Under the pieces are notes generated by a model. That model worked only from the letters and a program-made list of their open reading frames with translations, made no database searches and was not told the origin of the DNA. DNA of 64,000 nt from contig NZ_BMQK01000010.1 of the NCBI RefSeq assembly GCF_014648075.1, positions 124,001-188,000 of the forward strand, written 5' to 3'. Positions 8,376-17,877 of the stretch are shown here, piece after piece. A program made the translations under genes and the position numbers. Numbering within the stretch: the stretch's first letter is position 1; each line of letters opens with the position of its first letter. This DNA is from Streptomyces ruber. GTDB taxonomy: Bacteria; Actinomycetota; Actinomycetes; Streptomycetales; Streptomycetaceae.

Positions 8376-9825
8376 TGCGGTGCGCGAGCCGGTCGAGCAC
8401 GTTGCGGGTCACGCGGACGACCCCGGCGTCCAGCTCCCGGCCGCACACCACCGGCCAGTCGGTCGTACCGGCCGTGAACACGGTGCCGCCCGCCGTGTGG
8501 ATGCCCATGGTGGCGGCGCGGGGGCTGGTGACGGCCGGTTCGCGGGCCGGGCAGTTCCAGTGTCCCGGCAGCGGGTGGTGGAGGTCCTCGTGCACCGGTT
8601 CCAGGAAGTGGAGGCCGAGGATGAGGAAGGACTCCGGGGTGCCGTCCACGCCGGTGGCGTACGCCGTGCCCGCGGCGTCACGGGCGAAGGCGGCGCCGTC
8701 GCACTCGTACCCGACGAGCGGCGTCCCGGCGCCGAGGGCGTCCGGGGTGCCGCCGTGCGTCCCGTCGCGCAGGCCGGTGCCCTCGTAGACCCAGTGGCCG
8801 GCGTGCTGCACCGTGTACCCGCCCAGCGGCCGGTCCCCCGGCCAGGGCCCGGGCCACATGCCGCCGTTCCTGAAGCTCACTCCGGTCAGGGTGTTCTCGG
8901 GTTCGCCGACGCCGTCGGGCGGGGCCGGCCACCACAGGTCGGTCGCGGGCAGATGGGGGTACGTCTCCCCCACCCGGTGGTCGGTGTCCGAGACGAACGC
9001 GGTGTCGCCGTCGGTGAGGTGGATCCGCCACCAGCAGGTGTTCGCGCTGAGGAAGGCCACGTTCCCGCCGCCGCGCACGAAGGCGGCCACGTGGGCGCGC
9101 ATCGCCGCGCTCCAGTACTCGTCGTGGCCGACGCTGAGCAGCAGGTGGTACGGATCGAGCAGGCCCGGGTCGGCGTGCAGGTCGAGGTCGGTGCAGTACT
9201 CGACGTCGTATCCGTTCCGCTCCAGCCAGGCGATGAACGGCGCGTCCCAGTACGCGAGGTCGATGACACCGCCCGGCCGGTGCATGCTCAGCCGGTGGCC
9301 CGCGCGCTGTCCGTCCCGCGCCTCCTGGTGGACGGGGTGGTCGTACAGGCTGCTGGCCCGCTCCAGGTCCGCTCGGTCGGACCGGTTGTAGGCGTGCCGT
9401 GTGAACGTCGACTTCTTGTACAGGATGCGGGCCCGCCGGCCGGGGTCCCGCGGCCTGACGACGAAGAACTCCCGTTCGTACCCCTCGATGCCGGCCGCGT
9501 CCAGCAGCGGTACCGGTTCGGTGCGACGGCCTCCGCATTCGACGAGGTGCGCGAGATACACCCCCGGCGGCCAGTCCCGCGGAATCCGTACCTCGTACGC
9601 GGGCCAGTTCCAGTCCACGGCGGGCGACGCGTGGGCGGCGACACCGTCGGGGTGCGGTGGCGCGGAGCCGGGAACTCCGGGAAACGGCGGTGTCCGGGCC
9701 ATGAAGGTCAGCTCCCGGCCCAGCCGGTGGAAACGCACGCGGAAAGCGGGGGCGTCGGTCGAGACGTGCAGGGTCAGTACCCGGCCCGCCGTGACGCTCT
9801 CCCGGCCCAGATATCCCTCTATCAC
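8359..9825 (-). CDS. N,N-dimethylformamidase beta-subunit-like protein
   Basis: 488 aa from GTG 9825, chosen because GGAGAG lies upstream and because VIEGYLGRESV starts the recognisable domain; a GTG at 9834 is an alternative. Segments typical of the large subunit of N,N-dimethylformamidase are ILYKKSTFTRHAYNR (about 134-148), SLYDHPVHQ, MHRPGG, and SVGHDEYW (231-238). The family's characterised member uses a mononuclear iron site held by two tyrosines and a carboxylate; E236 of the HDEYW motif could be that carboxylate. No small subunit gene is next to it. Actual substrate unknown; a C-N bond hydrolase is the best guess. Confidence 0.75.
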   Translation of the reverse strand: MIEGYLGRESVTAGRVLTLHVSTDAPAFRVRFHRLGRELTFMARTPPFPGVPGSAPPHPDGVAAHASPAVDWNWPAYEVRIPRDWPPGVYLAHLVECGGRRTEPVPLLDAAGIEGYEREFFVVRPRDPGRRARILYKKSTFTRHAYNRSDRADLERASSLYDHPVHQEARDGQRAGHRLSMHRPGGVIDLAYWDAPFIAWLERNGYDVEYCTDLDLHADPGLLDPYHLLLSVGHDEYWSAAMRAHVAAFVRGGGNVAFLSANTCWWRIHLTDGDTAFVSDTDHRVGETYPHLPATDLWWPAPPDGVGEPENTLTGVSFRNGGMWPGPWPGDRPLGGYTVQHAGHWVYEGTGLRDGTHGGTPDALGAGTPLVGYECDGAAFARDAAGTAYATGVDGTPESFLILGLHFLEPVHEDLHHPLPGHWNCPAREPAVTSPRAATMGIHTAGGTVFTAGTTDWPVVCGRELDAGVVRVTRNVLDRLAHRTTADR

Positions 9826-9851
9826 GCAGTCCACTCTCCACGAGGTGACCG

Positions 9852-10697
9852 ATGAACGGTGAATTCCGGGTGCGGGAACTGGTCCTGGGCATCGAGGGCC
9901 TGGCACTGCTGCGGCACGCCCTGCACGGGGAGGGGAAGTTCCTGACGGAGAGGGTGGCCGAGATCCGTGAGTTCGCCTCGGGGCGGGGCGGAGCGCTGCC
10001 CGACGAAGGGGCGGCCGTGCGCGAGGTCGGTCCGCGGGACGGGTACGCGGCGTGGTCCGCCGGTTACGACTCCCTGCCGAGCGCCTTCATCGAGGTCGAG
10101 GAGCCGGTCGTGCACGCGCTGCTCGACCGGGGACCGGTGGGCACCGCCCTCGACGCGGCCTGCGGCACGGGACGGCAGACGGCGGCCCTGACCGCACGCG
10201 GCCACCGCACCGTCGGCGTGGACCAGTCCCCCGAGATGCTCGCGCACGCCCGCCGGAACGCCCCCGACGCCGAGTACCGCGAGGGCCGGCTGGAGGAGCT
10301 GCCGCTCGACGACGACTCCGTCGACCTCGCCGTCTGCTCCCTCGCGCTGACCCATCTGCCCGACCTGTCGCCGCCCATCGGCGAACTGGCGCGGGTCGTC
10401 CGCCCGGGCGGCCGGGTCGTCGTCTCGGACATGCACCCCTTCGTGGTCCTGCTGCAGGGCCAGTGCCTCTTCGCGGACGGCCCCGGCCGGCTGGCGTTCG
10501 TGCGCAACCACGTGCACCTGCCCGGCCGGTACGTCGACGCCTTCGCCGCGGCCGGACTGACCGTACGGGCCTGCCACGAGCCCGTCTTCAACGGGCGGCT
10601 GGCGCCCGGGGGTTACGAGGAGTACGTCGCCGACGCCGCGCGTGCCGCGTGGGACGGCGTACCGCTCGTGATCGTGTGGGAGGCCGCATGTCCGTGA
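9852..10697 (+). CDS. Class I SAM-dependent methyltransferase
   Basis: 281 aa from ATG 9852 with GAGGTGA upstream. After a 75-residue leader comes the SAM motif ALDAACGTGRQT, then VGVDQSPEML and the post-II motif region LAVCSLALTHL with VVRPGGRVVVSD. This is the small-molecule methyltransferase fold. The acceptor is unknown. Its start is only 26 bp from the start of the divergent dimethylformamidase-like gene, so the promoters must overlap the coding regions. The stop overlaps the acetyltransferase ATG by ten bases, pointing to coupled expression. Confidence 0.85.
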   Translation: MNGEFRVRELVLGIEGLALLRHALHGEGKFLTERVAEIREFASGRGGALPDEGAAVREVGPRDGYAAWSAGYDSLPSAFIEVEEPVVHALLDRGPVGTALDAACGTGRQTAALTARGHRTVGVDQSPEMLAHARRNAPDAEYREGRLEELPLDDDSVDLAVCSLALTHLPDLSPPIGELARVVRPGGRVVVSDMHPFVVLLQGQCLFADGPGRLAFVRNHVHLPGRYVDAFAAAGLTVRACHEPVFNGRLAPGGYEEYVADAARAAWDGVPLVIVWEAACP

Positions 10698-11476
10698 CCG
10701 TGGTGCGCCACTCCGAACGGCCCGCGCTGTGGGACCGCGTGCCCGAGGTGTTCGCCGGGGTGGTACCGGAGTACAACCTGCACGGCGACGTCAACAGCGC
10801 TTACTGGACACGGCTGTTCGAGGAGTTCCCGGACCACCAGTTCGCCCTGTACGACGAGGAGGCGGACGACATCCTCGGCGCGGGCCGCTCCGTCCCGCGC
10901 CCCTGGGACGGCACGCCCGGGGGCCTGGGCGCCGGACTCGACGACTCGATGGCGCGGGCCTTCCGCGCGCACGACGCCGGGACCCCGCCGGACGCGCTGT
11001 GCGCCCTCGGCATCGAGATCCCCCGCGCGCACCAGGGCAGGGGGCTCTCCCGTGTGCTCCTGCGCCAGATGACGGCACTGGCGCGCGCCGGCGGTCTGTC
11101 GCACGTGATCGTGCCGGTCCGTCCCACCCGCAAGGACCGGTACCCCCTCGTTCCCATCGAGCGGTACGCGACGTGGACCCGGGCCGACGGCTCCCCCTTC
11201 GACCCGTGGGTCCGCGTCCAGGTGGGCTGCGGCGGCGTCGTCGCGGCCGCGGTCGCGCGCTCGTCACGGATCACCGGCACGGTGGCCGACTGGGAGGCGT
11301 GGACCGGCATGGCGTTCCCCGACGACGGGGCGTACGTCTTCCCCGGCGGGCTCGCCACCGTGCACATCGACCACGGCCGGGACCGGGGTTCCTACTGGGA
11401 GCCGGCCGTCTGGGTCACGCACGACGTGCGCGACGGGGGACGTGGGCCGGACCGGGCGCCGGAAGCGCGCGGCTGA
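10688..11476 (+). CDS. GNAT-like acetyltransferase
   Basis: 262 aa from ATG 10688 inside the end of the methyltransferase gene. The segment IPRAHQGRGLSRVLLRQM carries the acetyl-CoA binding R/Q-x-x-G-x-G/A motif of GNAT enzymes. The rest is less conserved, and the substrate cannot be named. It probably acts with the methyltransferase on the same product. Its 3' end overlaps the convergent downstream gene by 62 bases, a long overlap that both frames seem to use. Confidence 0.65.
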   Translation: MSVTVVRHSERPALWDRVPEVFAGVVPEYNLHGDVNSAYWTRLFEEFPDHQFALYDEEADDILGAGRSVPRPWDGTPGGLGAGLDDSMARAFRAHDAGTPPDALCALGIEIPRAHQGRGLSRVLLRQMTALARAGGLSHVIVPVRPTRKDRYPLVPIERYATWTRADGSPFDPWVRVQVGCGGVVAAAVARSSRITGTVADWEAWTGMAFPDDGAYVFPGGLATVHIDHGRDRGSYWEPAVWVTHDVRDGGRGPDRAPEARG

Positions 11477-12545
11477 CCGCGCTCCCGGCGTACGCCGCCA
11501 GCAGTTCCGCCTGAGCCGGGCCCACCTCGGGGCGCCGCTCGGGCGGCAGGCCCGCGGGCCCCACGGTGGACAGGGCGGCGGCCCGCAGCCGCTGGTGGAC
11601 CCGCTCGGCCCCGGCCGCCTCGCCCGCCGCGTACGGCCGGGTGACGTCCGCGGCCCGCCGGCCCAGCAGCAGGCAGTGGGTCCACAGCTCGGCGGCGAAG
11701 TCCTGTCCGAACAGCCGCCCGACCTCGGCCGCGGCAGCCGCCGGGCGGTGGCGCCGCGCCGCGCCGCGCACCTGCGCCTCGGTGAGGCCGGTGCCGGGCA
11801 GCGCCTCCCGCCAGCCGTGCGGGCGCCGCGGATCGGGGGCGTGCTCCTGCCCGGCCGGCCGCACGCAGCCCACTCCGTCGCGCAGGTGCGGCAGCCAGCC
11901 CCACTCCTCCAGCACCCACCCGTGGCGGAGCAGCGGGCGGGCGTCCGCCAGGTCCGCCGGGCAGGCGGCCCGCCGGACGCCCTGGGTGGTGTGCCCGTTG
12001 ATGCTGCTGGTGCCGATGTGCTCCACGACGCCCGGGACGGCCAGCAGGGCCGCCCGGCCCTCCCGGCGGAGGAAGGCGGCCATGACCTCGTCGTCGTGGC
12101 GTTCCGAACGGCGGCCCCGGGCGTACCGCCGGAACGCGGCCGCCCGGCCGGCCGGCAGACAGACCGCCAGCGTCGGCGTGAACTCCTCCGGTACGGCCCG
12201 CGCCCAGCCGGCCCCCGCCAGCGCGGCGAGCCGGGACAGGGCGCCGTTGCGTGCGTGCCAGTTCGTGTAGAAGACCAGGACCTCGTCCGGGAACCGGGCC
12301 GCACAGTCGGTCACGAGGCCGAGCAGGCCCTCGGGCGCGGCCACGTCGTCCTGGACCACGAGGTGGTGGGTGGCCCAGGACGGCACGGCGGCCCAGGCCA
12401 CCAGCGCCGTCCGCAGCACCGAGGGGGCGGCGTCCGGGTCCGGGTCCACCGACAGGCCGCCGAGGCCGAGCCGGGCCGCCAGCGCCTCGGCCTGCCTCCT
12501 GCGCAGCGGATGGGTCATGACGGTCGAACTGACGCGTACGGTCAT
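11415..12545 (-). CDS. Conserved hypothetical protein, possibly a glycosyltransferase
   Basis: 376 aa. The start TVRVSSTVMTHPLRRR is followed by SVDPDPDAAPSVLRTALVAW and then HHLVVQDDVAAPEG. That arrangement resembles the nucleotide-sugar part of GT-A glycosyltransferases, with QDD as the acidic metal motif. A HIGTSSINGH segment follows. The C-terminal third is alanine- and arginine-rich and not recognisable. No signal peptide or membrane helix is seen. It is convergent with the acetyltransferase and overlaps it by 62 bases. A glycosyltransferase role is an inference from motif shape only. Confidence 0.5.
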   Translation of the reverse strand: MTVRVSSTVMTHPLRRRQAEALAARLGLGGLSVDPDPDAAPSVLRTALVAWAAVPSWATHHLVVQDDVAAPEGLLGLVTDCAARFPDEVLVFYTNWHARNGALSRLAALAGAGWARAVPEEFTPTLAVCLPAGRAAAFRRYARGRRSERHDDEVMAAFLRREGRAALLAVPGVVEHIGTSSINGHTTQGVRRAACPADLADARPLLRHGWVLEEWGWLPHLRDGVGCVRPAGQEHAPDPRRPHGWREALPGTGLTEAQVRGAARRHRPAAAAAEVGRLFGQDFAAELWTHCLLLGRRAADVTRPYAAGEAAGAERVHQRLRAAALSTVGPAGLPPERRPEVGPAQAELLAAYAGSAVSRALPAPGPAHVPRRARRA

Positions 12546-12595
12546 CGCGGCGCTCCTTCTCTGCGGACACCGGTACGGCCATCGTGTGCGCCCCC

Positions 12596-14226
<1,631 letters not shown>

Positions 14227-14230
<4 letters not shown>

Positions 14231-15147
14231 CGGCGGCCTCCGGAAGGCTTCGTGCGGGGGTCGAGGGCGTCGCGCAGGGCGTCGCCGAAGAGGTTGAAGC
14301 CCAGGCAGATCAGGGCGATCGCGATGCCGGGGAAGACGCCGGGCCACGGGGTGCGCATCAGGTAGTTCTGGGCGTCGGAGAGCATGATGCCGAGGCTCGG
14401 GTCGGGCGGCTGGATGCCGAGGCCGAGGAAGGAGAGGACCGCCTCGCCGAGCACCGCCGCGGGCATGATGACCGTCGCCTGGACGATGATCGCGGGCAGC
14501 GCGTTGGGCAGGACGTGCCGGCCGAGGACACGGACCGGCCCGGCGTCCATGGCGTGTGCGGCGAGCACGAAGTCGGCGTCGGCCAGCCGCAGCGTCTCGG
14601 CGCGGACGACGCGGATCATGGCGGGGATGTGGGCGATGCCGATGGCGACGGCCGCGTTGGCCAGGCCGCCGCCGTTGATGGCGGCGAGGCCGACGGCGAG
14701 GATCAGGAACGGGAAGGCGAGCATCAGGTCGGCGAGCCGGGACACCAGGGCGTCCAGCCACCGCCAGTACCCGGCGAGCAGTCCGAGCGGCACGCCGACC
14801 GCCACGGCCAGCAGCACCGCCAGCGCGCCCACCTGGAGCGAGGCGCGGGCGCCGTGCAGCACGCGGGAGAGGATGTCGCGGCCGAGGTCGTCGGTGCCCA
14901 GCGCGAAGCCGACGGTGGCGGGCTGCTGGAACGGGGTGCGGAAGTGCACCTCGGTGGGCGGGTACGGCGCGAGCCACGGGGCGAACACCCCGGCGACCAG
15001 CACGATCAGCAGGAGCACGGCGCCGGCGACGCCCATCGGGTCGCGGAGCAGCCTGCGCGGGACGCGGCCGCGCGACCGGCCGTGCACGGCGGGGGCCGTG
15101 GTGGTGCCGCCCGGGGTGAGCGGTTCTTGTGTCGTCGCGGTGGTCAT
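14227..15147 (-). CDS. Peptide-type ABC transporter permease (DppC-like)
   Basis: 306 aa. The N-terminal soluble leader is followed by a first helix (GVAGAVLLLIVLVAGVFAPW) and FALGTDDLGRDILSRVLHGARASL, which is diagnostic for DppC/OppC. The EAA-type loop reads AAHAMDAGPVRVLGRHVLPN. It works in the cytoplasmic membrane with the DppB-like partner upstream; start and stop codons overlap on both sides, giving tight translational coupling. Confidence 0.93.
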
Positions 15148-16100
15148 CGGGTGCCCCCTGAGACTCGTATGCGCGGGTCGATCAGCGTGTAGAGGACGTC
15201 GACGAGCAGGTTGATGACGATGTAGGCGCCGGTGATCACCAGGACCACGGCCTGGACGACCGGGTAGTCGCGGGTGAACACCGCGTCGAGGGTGAGCTTG
15301 CCGACGCCGGGCAGCGTGAAGATCCGCTCGGTGACGACGGCGCCGCCGATCAGGCCGCCCAGTTCCAGGCCGACGACGGTCACGACGACGACCAGGCTGT
15401 TGCGCAGCCCGTACCGGAAGACGACCGCGCGCCCGCCGAGGCCCTTGGCGCGGGCGGTGCGCACGAAGTCGGCGGTGAGGGTGCCGACCATGGATCCCCG
15501 GGTCTGGCGCTGGACGACGGCGGAGTGCGCGAGCCCCAGGATCAGCGCGGGCAGGGTGAGGTGGTGCAGGCCGCGCAGCGGGTCGTCGAGCGGGGAGACG
15601 TAACCGGAGGCGGGGAACCAGCCGAGGTGCACCGCCAGGTAGAGGACGGCGAGGATGCCGAGCCAGAAGGTCGGCACGGACAGGGCGGTGAGGGAGAAGG
15701 CGTTCGCGGCCCACTCCGGCCAGCGCCCGCGGAAGACGGCGGCCAGCACGCCGCCCGTCGTGCCGAGCAGGACGGCTATGGCCATGGCGTACAGGGCGAG
15801 CTGGACGGTCACCGGCAGGGTGGCGCCGATCAGGTCGGCGACGGGCGTACCGGTGCGCACGGAGTCGCCGAAGTCCCCGGTCAGTGCGCTGGTGAGGAAC
15901 TTCCCGTACTGCACCACCAGCGGCTGGTCCAGGCCGAGTTCGGCGCGGACGGCCGCGACGGTGGCGGGGTCGGCCTCCTCGCCCGCCATGGTGGTCGCCG
16001 GGTCGCCGGGCAGCGCGCGGACGCCGCCGAAGACGACGACGGAGGCGAGCAGGAGGGTGAGGGCCGACTGCCAGAGCCGGTTCCCCAGGTAGCGGAGCAT
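15144..16100 (-). CDS. Peptide-type ABC transporter permease (DppB-like)
   Basis: 318 aa. It begins MLRYLGNRLWQSALTLL and continues with the family's LPGDPATTM segment, ELGLDQPLVVQYGKFL, and the EAA loop ARAKGLGGRAVVFRYGLRN. Six membrane segments can be seen. It lies 5 bp after the binding-protein stop and overlaps the DppC-like gene by 4 bases. With the fused ATPase and the lipoprotein it makes a complete importer of small peptides. Confidence 0.93.
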   Translation of the reverse strand: MLRYLGNRLWQSALTLLLASVVVFGGVRALPGDPATTMAGEEADPATVAAVRAELGLDQPLVVQYGKFLTSALTGDFGDSVRTGTPVADLIGATLPVTVQLALYAMAIAVLLGTTGGVLAAVFRGRWPEWAANAFSLTALSVPTFWLGILAVLYLAVHLGWFPASGYVSPLDDPLRGLHHLTLPALILGLAHSAVVQRQTRGSMVGTLTADFVRTARAKGLGGRAVVFRYGLRNSLVVVVTVVGLELGGLIGGAVVTERIFTLPGVGKLTLDAVFTRDYPVVQAVVLVITGAYIVINLLVDVLYTLIDPRIRVSGGTR

Positions 16101-16105
16101 GCGGG

Positions 16106-17743
16106 TCAGTCCTCCGTTCCGGACGCGCGGTACGCGGCCCTGCCGAGCCGGACGACGCCGTCGGAGTAGACCTGGACGCCGGCCACGGAGGTGGAGACGG
16201 CGGTCAGGTAGCGCTGGCGGTAGGTGTAGACGATGGGGTTCTCGCGCTGGATCACCTCGACGGCCCGGCCGTACAGGTCGCCGCGTTCGGCGGCGTCGGT
16301 GCTGCGGGAGGCGCGGGCGAGCAGGTCGTCCAGCTCCTTCGAGGAGAAGCCGCCGTAGTTGGCCGAGGAGCCGGTGGCCAGGAAGCGGGAGGTGTTGGCG
16401 TCCGGGTCGATGCGGCCGGACCAGCCGAGCAGCAGCACCTCGAAGGTGCCGCGCTTCTGGATGTCGAGGAGGGTCGCGTACTCGACGGGCACGATGCGCA
16501 GGTCGAAGCCGCCCTCGGCGACGCTGGCCCGCAGGGCCTGCGCGTAGCGGAGCTGGTCCTGGGAGTTGGCGACCTGCATCGTGACGCGGTACGGGGTGTC
16601 CACGCCCGCCTCGGCGAGGAGGCGGCGGGAGCGGGCGGGGTCGTACGCGGGACAGTGACCGCTCGCGTCGGAGGCGTACGTGCTCTGCGGGGCGACCGGT
16701 GAGCAGGCCGTCTCGAACCAGTTGTTGAAGGCCGTGTCGGCGAGGGTCTTCCGGTCCACGGCGGCGGCGAAGGCCTCCCGTACCCTGCGGTCGCTCGCGA
16801 TGGGGGTGTCGATGCGCCCGGTGGGCTCGCCCACGCCGTCGACGTTGCCGGTGTTGATGGTGACGCCGGTGTGGCCGAGCGAGCCGGACTGGAGCAGGGT
16901 GAGGTCCTTCTCCTTCCGCAGGGCGTCCACGTCCTGCGGTGAGATGGCGTCGGCGACCTGGATGTCACCGGACCGCAGGTTGGCGGCGCGGATGTTGGCG
17001 TCCGTCATGATCCGGTAGGTGATGCCGTCGAGGCGGACGTCGTCGGCGTCGTAGTAGAGCGGGTCACGGGTGACCGTGATGGAGGTCTGGGGGACGCGCT
17101 CGACGAACTTGAACGGGCCGACGCACACCGGGTGGTCGCCGAAGTCCTCGCCCGCCGCGGCCAGCGCCTTCGGCGACATGATCATGCCGGCGCGGTCGGC
17201 GAGGGCGGCGGTCAGGGGCGCGAAGGGCGTCTCGTGACGGATCACGACCGTACGCGCGTCGGGCGCCTCGACACTGCTGACCGGGCCCATCTCGGAGGAG
17301 CGCTGCGAGGCGGGGAGGGTGAGGTGGCGCTCCAGGCTGGTGCGGACGGCGGCGGCGTCGAACGGGGTGCCGTCCGCGAAGGTGATCCCGGTGCGGACCG
17401 GGATGGTCACGGTGCGGCCGTCGGCGCTGATGTCCGGGAGGGCGGCGGCCAGTTGGGGGACGATGCGGCCCCCGGCGTCGATGTCGTACAGCTTCTCGCA
17501 GACCGCGCTCATCACGTAGCGGGTGTAGAGGGAGCTGGAGGTGGTGGGGTCGAGGCGGTCCGGTTCGGAGGACAGCCCCATCGTCAGCCGGCCGCCGGAG
17601 CGGACCGGCTGGTCCCCGACCGGTGTGCCGTAGGCGTCGGCGCGGCGGTCGGCCTGGGTGACGGTCTGGACGGGGACGCATCCCGTAAGGACGGCGGCGG
17701 CCAGGAGGGCGGACACGATATTCAGGCACTTCGACAACTTCAC
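16106..17743 (-). CDS. Peptide-type ABC transporter solute-binding lipoprotein
   Basis: 545 aa from GTG 17743, preferred because GGAG lies 5 bases upstream; an in-frame start 7 codons earlier lacks a ribosome site. The signal VSALLAAAVLTGC is a lipobox. The body is family 5 solute-binding protein: GGRLTMGLSSEPDRLDP, ITFADGTPFDAAAV, and FNNWFETACSP. Being next to gamma-glutamyltransferase, the ligand may be glutathione, gamma-glutamyl peptides or Cys-Gly-type dipeptides. That is inference from context, not from binding residues. Confidence 0.9.
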   Translation of the reverse strand: MKLSKCLNIVSALLAAAVLTGCVPVQTVTQADRRADAYGTPVGDQPVRSGGRLTMGLSSEPDRLDPTTSSSLYTRYVMSAVCEKLYDIDAGGRIVPQLAAALPDISADGRTVTIPVRTGITFADGTPFDAAAVRTSLERHLTLPASQRSSEMGPVSSVEAPDARTVVIRHETPFAPLTAALADRAGMIMSPKALAAAGEDFGDHPVCVGPFKFVERVPQTSITVTRDPLYYDADDVRLDGITYRIMTDANIRAANLRSGDIQVADAISPQDVDALRKEKDLTLLQSGSLGHTGVTINTGNVDGVGEPTGRIDTPIASDRRVREAFAAAVDRKTLADTAFNNWFETACSPVAPQSTYASDASGHCPAYDPARSRRLLAEAGVDTPYRVTMQVANSQDQLRYAQALRASVAEGGFDLRIVPVEYATLLDIQKRGTFEVLLLGWSGRIDPDANTSRFLATGSSANYGGFSSKELDDLLARASRSTDAAERGDLYGRAVEVIQRENPIVYTYRQRYLTAVSTSVAGVQVYSDGVVRLGRAAYRASGTED

Positions 17744-17877
17744 GGGGGCTCCAATTCGGCGCACGACTCCTTCGCCAGGATTTCCCGTACGCTATCCCAG
17801 AAGCCCCCGTGAACTATTTCGCCCGCATTAATACATGGGCATTGGATTGTTTCCGCCGGCTCCGCCGGTTCCGCCGA

